From CAYVTV01 sp964526475 (GTDB taxonomy: Bacteria > Bacteroidota > Bacteroidia > Bacteroidales > GCA-2748055): 41,009 nt of DNA. The stretch is from positions 1 through 41,009 of the forward strand of contig CAZGKF010000033.1 of assembly GCA_964526475.1 (NCBI GenBank). The letters are read 5' to 3'. Shown piece by piece: positions 34,386-41,009 of this stretch. The position numbers were made by a program, and so were the translations under genes. Under the pieces are notes generated by a model. The model was not told the DNA's origin and ran no database searches. It saw only the letters and a program-made list of their open reading frames with translations. How positions within the stretch are numbered: the stretch's first letter is position 1; the number at the start of each line of letters is the position of its first letter.

Positions 34386-34922
34386 TTAGTTACTTTTCCC
34401 TTCTTTTTCCCATAACAGTAGTACATTTTCTGCATTGAACTCCCTGAACTCATCCCTGCCCATTACGAGGTATCTAAGTTTTCTTTGTATCAGTTTTTCA
34501 GCTTTTTCAACAAGACTTAAGAGGTAAGCTGTGTCGAGCTTTTCCCCCACAAAGATAAAATCTATAATGCCATTATCACGTCCCATTGCAAAATCACCTG
34601 TTAAAAAAACCCTGTCCAGTTCACCCAATTTGTGCACAACGTTCTCAATTACCTGATCTATACCTACATACTTCAGTATGATGTTGTGAATATCTTTAAA
34701 GAGTGGATGGGTTTTGTTTGCATGGAAATATTTCTTATTACCCTGCATGAACGATTTTAAAAGTCCCGCTTTCTCAAACCTGTTCAACTCCACGCGTATG
34801 GCATTCGAGGATTCCCCGAATTCGCTTTCCAGACTCCGTAAGTATGAACTTGAGTTGCTGTTAAGGAAAAACTTCAGGAGAAGCTTTATCCTTGTCTTTG
34901 ATGTAACTAATGCATCAAGCAT
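34386..34922 (-). CDS. Winged-helix regulator with degenerate nucleotidyltransferase-like domain
   Basis: A 178-residue protein. Residues about 1-75 form a winged helix-turn-helix: TSKTRIKLLLKFFLNSNSSS, then helices around FGESSNAIRVELNRFEKAGLL and the wing GNKKYFHANKTHPLF. Residues about 90-178 resemble a nucleotidyltransferase fold: DRVFLTGDFAMGRDNGIIDF keeps the layout of the G-S/D-x3-G-x-D block but not all the catalytic acids. Such proteins occur upstream of polysaccharide loci in Bacteroidota and probably regulate them. A 17-bp dyad (34936-34952) over the proposed promoter suggests autoregulation. Confidence 0.72.
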   Translation of the reverse strand: MLDALVTSKTRIKLLLKFFLNSNSSSYLRSLESEFGESSNAIRVELNRFEKAGLLKSFMQGNKKYFHANKTHPLFKDIHNIILKYVGIDQVIENVVHKLGELDRVFLTGDFAMGRDNGIIDFIFVGEKLDTAYLLSLVEKAEKLIQRKLRYLVMGRDEFREFNAENVLLLWEKEGKSN

Positions 34923-34935
34923 CTGAGTCGATATT

Positions 34936-34952
34936 GAGTAATAAATTTACTC
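34936..34952. promoter_or_regulatory. Candidate operator GAGTAA-N5-TTACTC before the regulator gene
   Basis: A perfect 6-base inverted repeat with a 5-base AT spacer. It overlaps a TAAATTTA element that could be the -7 box, about 13-20 bases ahead of the regulator ATG, as expected for autorepression. Inferred from position only. Confidence 0.45.
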
Positions 34953-34974
34953 ATATTATATTCTATTTTCCAAA
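34942..34974 (-). promoter_or_regulatory. Candidate Bacteroidota-type promoter of the regulator gene
   Basis: On the minus strand TTTG (34974-34971) is followed after 21 bases by TAAATTTA (34949-34942), close to the TTTG/TAnnTTTG consensus of Bacteroidota primary sigma factors. The start site would lie near 34936, giving a leader of about 13 bases. Confidence 0.4.
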
Positions 34975-35049
34975 TAAATAATAAAGAATTATGGTTATTT
35001 AGAATTTGTATAAATAAGAACGTTGAATGGAAGGGGGAAAAGTGAGCTC

Positions 35050-35718
35050 TTACTTTTTCTCCAGGTAGTAACGTGCTACTTCCATATCGATCGGATAGGT
35101 GATCTTTATATTTTCCGGATTACCTTCCACCAGGTGTATCTTCACTCCCCGCTTCTCAACCACTGAGGCATCATCTGTGAATTCTGCGCGGTATTCCGAA
35201 GTATATGCTTCTCTCAGAATATCTCCCCTGAAGACCTGTGGTGTTTGTATAATTTTAACCTGCTCTCTTGGCAGGGGAAAATTATTTTCTCCTTCAACTT
35301 TTCTTAATGACTCACTTACCATTATTGCCGGAACAGCATTGCCGTTTTTTTCAGCACCCGTATATGATCTTTGAATAACTTCCTTTGAAACAAGCGGTCT
35401 TACAGCATCATGCACGCCGATAATGCTTTCGGAAGAAACTACTTTCAATGCATTCCTCACCGAATGAAAACGTGTTGACCCGCCGGAAACTACTTTAACA
35501 GCTATCTCTTTTAAATGGGTATCGTTAATCCTTTTCCATTCATCCAGCTGATCTGCCGGCAGAACGACAATTATCTCTATATCCGGGTCAAACTCATGAA
35601 AAACGGAAATGGTATGTACTATCAAGGGTTTACCGGCAATTTTGATAAACTGCTTGGGAAGGGATGTTCCCATCCTTACCCCGCTTCCTCCACCACAAAT
35701 AATGACTGTTCGTTTCAT
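35050..35718 (-). CDS. ispD: 2-C-methyl-D-erythritol 4-phosphate cytidylyltransferase
   Basis: This cytoplasmic enzyme couples methylerythritol 4-phosphate with CTP in the non-mevalonate isoprenoid pathway, which also supplies undecaprenol. Its 222 residues have the IspD layout: the CTP loop IICGGGSGVRMGTSLPKQF at the N-terminus, GVHDAVRPLVS (usual consensus HDAARP), TDDASVVEKRG and the C-terminal GNPENIKITYPIDMEVA. TarI-like CDP-ribitol synthases have a similar fold, but no tarJ or tarK partner is present, so IspD is preferred. It lies upstream of the regulator, with 127 bases between. Confidence 0.92.
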   Translation of the reverse strand: MKRTVIICGGGSGVRMGTSLPKQFIKIAGKPLIVHTISVFHEFDPDIEIIVVLPADQLDEWKRINDTHLKEIAVKVVSGGSTRFHSVRNALKVVSSESIIGVHDAVRPLVSKEVIQRSYTGAEKNGNAVPAIMVSESLRKVEGENNFPLPREQVKIIQTPQVFRGDILREAYTSEYRAEFTDDASVVEKRGVKIHLVEGNPENIKITYPIDMEVARYYLEKK

Positions 35719-35742
35719 TGAAATTTTAAATTCATTTATCCT

Positions 35743-35816
35743 TCTGCCAACTACTCCCTTCCAACCCGGCTAAGCCTTCCCCTCCCTCGCTGGGTTAGGA
35801 ACCAGGGGTGGGGTAG
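35743..35816. repeat. Dispersed G/C-rich repeat, copy 1
   Basis: A CTGCCAACTA word followed by CCAACCCGGCTAAGCCTTCC and an AGGGGTGGGGTA end. It recurs at 36161-36232, where its centre forms the dyad CCCCTCCC/GGGGAGGGG. 35817-35931 between the repeats holds a twice-repeated CACCACGGATT word and an AAAAAGTAGGCA word, but no gene. Confidence 0.8.
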
Positions 35817-35931
35817 TCACCACGGATTCCAACAATTTCATTCCTACTTTTTTCTGCCACAAAAAAGTAGGCAAAAAGTCACCACGGATTACAACCTTCG
35901 GCTTTTTTTGTCGCACAATTCCCGCCCTGCC

Positions 35932-36052
35932 CCGGCCAAAAAGCCTCAGGTTCGCACAATCCGTGGACATCCTGCGCACATAAGCTTTCTTTTTGCCCTT
36001 CTGCCAACTTTTTTCACTTTGCGACTGCCAACTGCCCTCTGCCAACTTTTTT
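35932..36052. repeat. Dispersed repeat ending in CGCACATAAGC, copy 2, plus heptad module
   Basis: 35932-35985 matches 285-339 with few changes. 36007-36052 is another copy of the TTTTTTCACTTTGCGACTG module with CTGCCAA-CTGCCCT-CTGCCAA heptads. A further run CTGCATA-CTGCATA-CTGCCAA follows at 36066-36086. Confidence 0.8.
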
Positions 36053-36096
36053 TACCTTGCCAACTGCATACTGCATACTGCCAACTTTTTCATCAA

Positions 36097-36165
36097 CGCG
36101 ATTTCCCGAAGGCGGGGAGTTATTCTATGATTACAATCACTTCCTAAAAACTCAATCCTACTGCC
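36097..36165. repeat. Third, partial copy of the 114-bp repeat
   Basis: It matches 34-101 and 154-221 with one extra G (TCTATG instead of TCTAT). It ends where the G/C-rich repeat copy 2 begins, so the repeats are joined edge to edge. Confidence 0.85.
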
Positions 36166-36232
36166 AACTACCCCCCTTCCAACCCGGCTAAGCCTTCCCC
36201 TCCCTCGCTGGGGGAGGGGCCAGGGGTGGGGT
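36161..36232. repeat. Dispersed G/C-rich repeat, copy 2
   Basis: Near-identical to 35743-35816. Its centre reads CCCCTCCC-TCGCT-GGGGGAGGGG, a strong dyad. It lies 60 bases beyond the stop of the acyl-CoA ligase gene. Confidence 0.8.
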
Positions 36233-36292
36233 ATGTTTACCAATTATATTAGCTTTTACTTTTTATTTCCCATTTTGCCAAAGGTCACCAGA

Positions 36293-37942
36293 TTATTGAT
36301 ATAAAAACCTCCTTATATTTCTCTTCGGGGTTTTTTCAAACTCGTTATCATGTATTCTGAACTCCGAAACCTTCATGTAAGCAGGGACAATAGCATTAAG
36401 GTTTTTACGGTGTTTTTCCATGATCTCTTTTAAGCTGTTCTCATCAACACCTTCTTTCTGCATCCTGTCTTTATCGGGATAGATAAGCGCCACAAGTTTT
36501 TCATCTTTATCAACTACAACCGCTTCGGCTACAAACGACATGTTATTGATTTTATCTTCGATTTCTTCCGGGTAAATATTCTGTCCGGAAGGTCCCAGGA
36601 TCATACTTTTACTTCTGCCTTTGATGAAAATAAAATTCTCCTTATCAATAACTCCCAGGTCGCCTGTATGCAGCCATCCCTCATCGTCGAGAACTTCTTT
36701 CGTGGCCTTTTCGTTCTTGTAGTATCCCTGCATAAGGTTATCACCTTTCACCATAATCTCACCTATCTCATTATATGGATCGGGTGAATCAATTTTTACT
36801 ACCAGCGTATCGACGAGTCTTCCCGCAGATTCAACTTTTGTTTCCTTCCATCCTGCATAGGAGATCAGGGGTCCGCATTCCGTCATCCCGTAACCAACGC
36901 TGAAAGGAAATTTAATTTTTGTGAAAAACAATTCCGCATCCTTATTGAAGGCGGCACCACCAATAACCACCTCATGAAAATTGGCTCCGAAAACATTCAC
37001 AAGTTTCTTGCGTATTTTGTTAAACAGGAGTCTGTTCACTCCGGGAATTTTCATCAGGATCTTCATTACAGGTTTCTGAATAACAGGAAGAAGCTGGTTT
37101 CTGTATATTTTTTCAATCACCAGCGGAACAGAAAGTATAAGTCTCGGTCTTATCTCCTGGAAAGCCTGTATCACAACCTGCGGTGAAGGGATTTTTCCCA
37201 GGAAGGTTATATGACAACCCAGGGTAAAAGGGAAAACAAATTCAAACGCACAGCCATAAGCATGGGCAAGGGGTAGGAAAGAAACGATCCTGTCTCTCGG
37301 TACCAGCGGCATATGATTGTGGGCAAACCTCACGTTGGCAATAAGGCTGAGATGAGGTATCATCACTCCTTTGGAATGACCTGTAGTTCCGCTTGTATAG
37401 CTTATCACAGCAAGTTCCTCACTGGGAATATGTTCCAGATTAAAAGCAGCAGCATTAAAACCGTCAGAAAATTTCTTTTTGAATGAATCATCCAGAGTAT
37501 TAATAATATCTGCCAGCCCCCCATCCCTGTCGTGTATTATACTTAAATCCTGAAGGTTAATAATACCCTTTAGTGCCGGCATTTTTTCCTTTTCAAGGGT
37601 TTCGTAAATGAAGTCATGAACAAAAAGAAGGTTTGAGTCGGAGTGATTTACAATGTGATGCACATCTTCCGGTTTAAAATCAGGAAGAATGGGAACTATC
37701 ACAGCTCCATAGGAAATTACGGCAAGATAAACATTAGCCCAGTGTGCTGAATTTTTTCCCAGCAGGGATATTTTATCCCCTTTTTTGATGCCTCCTTTCT
37801 CAAGGATAATATGAATCCTGGCAATTCTGTCAGCCACCTCCCGGTAAGTATAGGTATCTCCTTTATAGTCGGCGAGGGCTTCAATATCCCAGTTCGATTT
37901 AATACTTCTTTCAATAAATTCTACAAGGTTTTCTTTTAACAT
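36293..37942 (-). CDS. AMP-forming long-chain acyl-CoA synthetase / acyl ligase
   Basis: A 549-residue adenylate-forming enzyme. The ATP loop YTSGTTGHSKGVM, the A5-like YGMTECGPLISY, the A7-like GWLHTGDLGVID and the hinge FIKGRSKSMILGPSGQNIYPEEIE are all present, with a C-terminal catalytic Lys in EKTPKRNIRRFLY. It would activate a fatty acid as acyl-AMP and pass it to CoA or a carrier. It diverges from the CPBP/epimerase/SDR genes across a 150-bp gap, which suggests a lipid-related unit unconnected with the polysaccharide genes. Substrate length is unknown. Confidence 0.92.
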   Translation of the reverse strand: MLKENLVEFIERSIKSNWDIEALADYKGDTYTYREVADRIARIHIILEKGGIKKGDKISLLGKNSAHWANVYLAVISYGAVIVPILPDFKPEDVHHIVNHSDSNLLFVHDFIYETLEKEKMPALKGIINLQDLSIIHDRDGGLADIINTLDDSFKKKFSDGFNAAAFNLEHIPSEELAVISYTSGTTGHSKGVMIPHLSLIANVRFAHNHMPLVPRDRIVSFLPLAHAYGCAFEFVFPFTLGCHITFLGKIPSPQVVIQAFQEIRPRLILSVPLVIEKIYRNQLLPVIQKPVMKILMKIPGVNRLLFNKIRKKLVNVFGANFHEVVIGGAAFNKDAELFFTKIKFPFSVGYGMTECGPLISYAGWKETKVESAGRLVDTLVVKIDSPDPYNEIGEIMVKGDNLMQGYYKNEKATKEVLDDEGWLHTGDLGVIDKENFIFIKGRSKSMILGPSGQNIYPEEIEDKINNMSFVAEAVVVDKDEKLVALIYPDKDRMQKEGVDENSLKEIMEKHRKNLNAIVPAYMKVSEFRIHDNEFEKTPKRNIRRFLYQ

Positions 37943-37963
37943 AGTTCAGTTTTTAAGTTTTCT

Positions 37964-37994
37964 TAAAAATACAATGAAAAAAACAGTATGTCAA
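37964..37994 (-). promoter_or_regulatory. Candidate promoter of the acyl-CoA ligase gene
   Basis: On the minus strand TTGACA (37994-37989) is followed after 17 bases by TATTTTTA (37971-37964), about 22 bases before the ATG at 37942. It fits both a general -35/-10 pattern and the Bacteroidota TTG-N20-TAnnTTTG pattern with one mismatch. No promoter is evident for the divergent plus-strand genes. Confidence 0.45.
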
Positions 37995-38092
37995 AAATAT
38001 TTTTTATACCGTGTTAAAATATGCTGTCAAACCTTTCTTTTCTTTCTGCACTTATTTTTTTACTATTTTTAACTCTTCGTTAATCTTATTTC

Positions 38093-38788
38093 ATGAGTAA
38101 TCTTCCATTTATCATCTCTGCTGTTACCGCAACATTTGGGTATGTTGTATATCTGGCAATCACTTCATCGGATAACATACGGTATTATTTCTCCCCTTCA
38201 TTGGATAACAATACACTTCATGTGCTTTTTCAGCGGCTTACAGGAATATGTATTTTCGGTTTTATCCCTGTACTTTTCATAACGGGGTTTGGGGAATATT
38301 CATTGGCAGATTTTGGCATAGGCTTTAACATAAGTGGCGAATCGGTTTTATGGACAATCCTTTTTGTTGCTATCATTTTTCCGGTGAACTATTTCAACAG
38401 CAGAAAACCCTCTAATCTTGATGTTTATCCCCAGATCAGAAAAACAGTCTGGTCCCGTGAACTTATTACAGTAAGTGCCCTGAGCTGGATAATCTATTTG
38501 CTGGCGTATGAGATGCTTTTCAGAGGATTTTTGCTTTTTTCATCATTGGAAATAATGGGATATTGGCCGGCAATTGCTTTAAACACAGGAATATATTCTA
38601 TTGTGCACTACCCCAAAGGGAACAAAGAAGCTTTCGGAGCTGTTCCTCTGGGTATTTTATTATGTGTGCTGACCATTAAAACAGGTAATATCTGGATTGC
38701 TTTTTTTACGCACGTAGCATTAGCTCTCTCCAATGAATGGTTTTCCCTGTATTTCAGAAAATATCAACAAAAAAATGGAGGACAATGA
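38093..38788 (+). CDS. CPBP-family membrane protein with degenerate protease motifs
   Basis: A 231-residue membrane protein with about six to eight hydrophobic segments. It belongs to the CPBP (Rce1/Abi-like) family by the block LLAYEMLFRGFLLF and a following YSIVHYPKG. The usual EExxxR motif reads Y139-E140-x3-R144, the FxxxH motif reads Y168-x3-H172, and H207 is not followed by Asn at the expected +4 position (Ala211; Asn214 follows). Two canonical catalytic positions are therefore missing, so it may not be an active protease. Its stop overlaps the start of the epimerase gene as ATGA. Confidence 0.78.
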   Translation: MSNLPFIISAVTATFGYVVYLAITSSDNIRYYFSPSLDNNTLHVLFQRLTGICIFGFIPVLFITGFGEYSLADFGIGFNISGESVLWTILFVAIIFPVNYFNSRKPSNLDVYPQIRKTVWSRELITVSALSWIIYLLAYEMLFRGFLLFSSLEIMGYWPAIALNTGIYSIVHYPKGNKEAFGAVPLGILLCVLTIKTGNIWIAFFTHVALALSNEWFSLYFRKYQQKNGGQ

Positions 38789-39768
38789 ATATTTTCATAA
38801 GCGGAGCAACGGGATACATAGGAAGCCGTCTGGCTGTCGCACTGGCCTTGGAAGGACACCTGGTACATGCCCTTTACAGATCTGAAAATAAAACCCGCGG
38901 TCTGCAGCATCCCAATATCCGGCTTTTCAAGGGTGATATACTTGAAAAGGAGAGTCTTGAAAAAGCCATGGAAAATTGCAGTCAGGTTTATCATGTAGCT
39001 GCTTTTGCAAATATATGGGAAAAGGATAATTCCATTATTTACCGTCTTAACATTGAAGGTACGATGAATGTTATACAGTCAGCCATAAAAAGCAAAGCAG
39101 GAAGAATTGTATGTACCTCAACAGCCGGTGTGATGGGGCCATCAGATAATGACCCTCTGGATGAAACTTCACCTCCCCCTTCCTTTTATTTTCTCGATTA
39201 TGAAAGGTCAAAAGCTATCCTTGAAAATATACTTAAAACTATTTCCCTTACCGGCCCGGATATAATTATCGTTAATCCCACGCGTGTTTACGGACCGGGG
39301 CTACTAAGTGAAAGTAACGGCGTAACGCGTATGATAGACAGCTATATCCTTGGAAAATGGCATTTTATCCCCGGAAATGGGAAAAGCAAGGGTAATTATG
39401 TGTATATTGACGATGTGGTAAGAGGTCATATCCTTGCAATGGATAAAGGACGTAATGGGGAAAGATATCTTCTGGGAGGAGAAAATGTGTCTTACAACGA
39501 TTTTTTTCAGTCACTGAAAGAACTTACAGGGAAAAAGTATTTTCTTCTGAAACTTCCGTTATTCATAATGCTTTTTTTTGCCAGGATGGTTATGATAAAG
39601 ACATATATATTTGGCACAAAACCTCTGATCACCCCGGCACTTGTGCGAAAATTCAATTATAATTTCAATATTTCATCATCAAAGGCAATCAGCGAACTTG
39701 GCTATGCTCCTGTAAAACTAAGGGAGGGACTCCGGAAAACTATTGAATGGCTCAGTCTTAATAAATAA
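38785..39768 (+). CDS. NAD-dependent epimerase/dehydratase (extended SDR)
   Basis: A 327-residue extended short-chain dehydrogenase. It shows the Rossmann motif GATGYIGSRLAVALA at the N-terminus, STAGVMGPSD, the catalytic YERSK (Tyr-x3-Lys) and NPTRVYGPG. It resembles dihydroflavonol-4-reductase/3-beta-hydroxysteroid dehydrogenase-like enzymes acting on lipids or sugars. The start is placed at ATG 38785, overlapping the CPBP stop; a longer frame from 38737 lies inside that gene. Together with the ligase and SDR it suggests a lipid-modifying set. Substrate unknown. Confidence 0.9.
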   Translation: MNIFISGATGYIGSRLAVALALEGHLVHALYRSENKTRGLQHPNIRLFKGDILEKESLEKAMENCSQVYHVAAFANIWEKDNSIIYRLNIEGTMNVIQSAIKSKAGRIVCTSTAGVMGPSDNDPLDETSPPPSFYFLDYERSKAILENILKTISLTGPDIIIVNPTRVYGPGLLSESNGVTRMIDSYILGKWHFIPGNGKSKGNYVYIDDVVRGHILAMDKGRNGERYLLGGENVSYNDFFQSLKELTGKKYFLLKLPLFIMLFFARMVMIKTYIFGTKPLITPALVRKFNYNFNISSSKAISELGYAPVKLREGLRKTIEWLSLNK

Positions 39769-39825
39769 CTCAGAAAACAATCTGATTACAAAGGTTCATT
39801 TTAACAATATTTCAATTTACAATAG

Positions 39826-40632
39826 ATGGAAAAAAAATTTACCCTCATCACAGGTTCCAGTTCCGGAATTGGAAAGGAAATGGCTTTTTACTGTGCACGG
39901 AAAGGCATGAATGTGCTATTAACGGCTCTGCCGTCAACAGGTCTTCAGGAAGTAAATAACCATATAAAAAATACTTACCCTGTTGAAACCGATTTTTTTG
40001 AAACAGATCTCACTACACCTGATGGTCCGGAGAAAGTATTTAAATGGGTAGAGGACAAGGGATATGGGGTAGATTTTCTTATCAACAACGCAGGAATGGC
40101 AGGGACATGCATATTCAGTGAATCGACTTTGAAATATAACGATGATCGTATATTGCTGAATATACGGGCACTGGTATTATTAACACGATTATTTATCCCG
40201 GTACTTAAAAACCATTCCATTTCCTATATTCTCAATGTGGGGAGTCTGTCGGCCTTTTATTCCATTCCTTATAAAAGTCTGTATGCCGCTTCCAAGGCAT
40301 TTGTTGTTAATTTCAGCCGAGCATTACGAACTGAGCTGAAGAATTCAGGTATCAGCGTTTCGGTAGTATGTCCGAATGGTGTAAGGACTAATGAGGGAAC
40401 TCATGCGCGCATTGATGCACATGGAGCAAAAGGCAAATTAACTTCCGTGCCTGTGGAGGATGTTGCCATGATTTCAGTGGAGAAAACATTAAAAGGTGCA
40501 TTTCTGATAATCCCTGGCAGGATAAATACTTTATTGCTCTTCATATCAAAATTTATCCCGGTTTACATGCAACAGAAAATTCTTTTTAAAGAGTTTGATA
40601 AGGAAGTGAAGGTAAACGTCCTACGCACATAA
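39826..40632 (+). CDS. Short-chain dehydrogenase/reductase
   Basis: A 268-residue classical SDR with the cofactor motif TGSSSGIGKEMA, NNAGMAG, the catalytic Ser in LNVGSLSAFYS and YAASK (Tyr-x3-Lys). A C-terminal hydrophobic segment (FLIIPGRINTLLLFISKFIP) fits a membrane-associated lipid-acting SDR. It follows the epimerase/dehydratase by 57 bases on the same strand. Its last codons and the stop (VLRT-stop) fall in a copy of the dispersed CGCACATAAGC repeat, so the C-terminus has probably been shaped by the repeat. Confidence 0.92.
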   Translation: MEKKFTLITGSSSGIGKEMAFYCARKGMNVLLTALPSTGLQEVNNHIKNTYPVETDFFETDLTTPDGPEKVFKWVEDKGYGVDFLINNAGMAGTCIFSESTLKYNDDRILLNIRALVLLTRLFIPVLKNHSISYILNVGSLSAFYSIPYKSLYAASKAFVVNFSRALRTELKNSGISVSVVCPNGVRTNEGTHARIDAHGAKGKLTSVPVEDVAMISVEKTLKGAFLIIPGRINTLLLFISKFIPVYMQQKILFKEFDKEVKVNVLRT

Positions 40633-40635
40633 GCT
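40615..40635. repeat. Dispersed CGCACATAAGC repeat, copy 3 (3' end only), overlapping the SDR stop
   Basis: ACGTCCTACGCACATAAGC matches the ends of the copies at 285-339 and 35932-35985 with few differences. The SDR stop codon TAA is inside it. Confidence 0.65.
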
Positions 40636-40659
40636 TTTAATTAAAATTTTTTCTATAGC

Positions 40660-40945
40660 TTCCTTTAATACATTAAATAATAGTTGTTGTTCCTGATAAC
40701 GCTGTCAGGTCCAAGGACGCTGACAGGTTTTGCTCTTCGAAGTTTTAAGGTAGGAGAGTTGCAAACTGCTGATAAAGTTGACTCATTCTAAAATAGTTAC
40801 TATTTAATTTTCTGATATTGGAACTACCATTAAAAAAAATGGTAAACCGCCTGAAACTTCCCCTAATAACCCTGTCAGGGTTGCGAACCCTGACAGGGTT
40901 TATGAAAAACAAAAAGAATCCAACTTTTTCTACCCTGCCAACTGC
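40660..40945. repeat. Palindromic composite repeat, copy C (full length)
   Basis: It has the same order as copy B: leader, hairpin with arms CTGTCAG (40702-40708) and CTGACAG (40720-40726), middle segment, then the 33-base hairpin with 15-base arms (40868-40900). In the first hairpin the inner pair GTC/GAC is kept although the loop changed from TGC to CAAG, consistent with selection for pairing. The TTGCTCTTCGAAGTTTTAA segment is shared with copy A but not B. Confidence 0.9.
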
Positions 40946-41009
40946 CCTCCCACGGTAAAGGAGGGATTAGTGAATCTACCAACTTTTTTCACTTTGCGAC
41001 TGCCAACTG
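40946..41009. repeat. Heptad module, cut by the window end
   Basis: ACTTTTTTCACTTTGCGACTG followed by CCAACTG is the fifth copy of the module seen at 104-147, 224-268, 830-872 and 36007-36052. It runs off the window. Confidence 0.8.

Noticed and set aside
35050..35718. TarI-like CDP-ribitol synthase of the polysaccharide locus
   Set aside because: No TarJ-like reductase or ribitol transferase is nearby, and motifs agree with IspD.
40868..40900. Intrinsic terminator of the SDR gene
   Set aside because: The 15-base-arm hairpin is followed by only TTTATG, with no T tract, and the same hairpin lies elsewhere away from gene ends; it is treated as part of the repeat family.

Overview
This window reads as one large extracellular or capsular polysaccharide locus, with its flanks, from a member of the Bacteroidota, probably a Bacteroidales-like environmental lineage. 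The reasons are AT-rich coding sequence, the near absence of Shine-Dalgarno sequences, promoter-like TTG/TAnnTTTG elements, Bacteroidota-type families (bi-domain oxidoreductase with heparinase II/III, sugar-transfer ATP-grasp, S23-like four-helix-bundle proteins), and intergenic space packed with palindromic and 7-bp repeats. I saw no rRNA, tRNA, CRISPR array, transposase or phage gene.

Layout. 1-889 is a non-coding repeat field. 890-34005 is the polysaccharide locus, all on the minus strand, so transcription runs from high to low coordinates. In that order it encodes an outer-membrane export lipoprotein (Wza-like, 33172-34005), a co-polymerase/tyrosine kinase (Wzc-like, 29990-32359), a Wzx flippase, two tandem DegT-type aminotransferases, a GNAT acetyltransferase, a GT2, a GT4, a TupA-like ATP-grasp protein, a Wzy-like polymerase, a GT4, a RimK-like ATP-grasp protein, a NodB-like deacetylase, a decayed GT4 stub, a frameshifted methyltransferase, two GT4s, an AAC(3)-fold acyltransferase, a protein of unknown function, the bi-domain oxidoreductase, WecB, a heparinase-like lyase, a WbuB-like GT4, a second deacetylase paralogue, a third ATP-grasp protein, a GNAT and the initiating phosphoglycosyl transferase. 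Two small four-helix-bundle genes, each between 7-bp repeat arrays, interrupt the wza-wzc-wzx core. Upstream lie a winged-helix regulator (34386-34922) and ispD (35050-35718). 35719-36292 is another repeat field. 36293-40632 holds lipid-type genes: an acyl-CoA ligase (minus) diverging from a CPBP-family membrane protein, an NAD-dependent epimerase/dehydratase and an SDR (plus). 40633-41009 is repeats again.

How the genes work together. The phosphoglycosyl transferase would load the first sugar on undecaprenyl phosphate. Six glycosyltransferases would extend the unit with sugars that include WecB-derived ManNAc-type and aminotransferase-derived amino sugars. Acetyl-, methyl-, deacetylase- and ATP-grasp proteins would decorate it; Wzx would flip it, Wzy polymerise it, and Wzc/Wza control length and export. 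The keto-sugar-forming dehydratases are not in the window and must be encoded elsewhere.

Most notable: (i) two S23/IVP-like four-helix-bundle genes embedded in inverted 7-bp repeat arrays that share a GG-Y-A-N-T-N pattern although the sequences differ, possibly an undescribed element; (ii) a tandem aminotransferase pair in which one copy has Arg where the PLP lysine belongs; (iii) a methyltransferase frameshift lying exactly on an in-phase A-AAT-TTA heptamer; (iv) three unrelated ATP-grasp proteins in one polysaccharide locus; (v) a palindromic repeat family found at both flanks and inside the locus.
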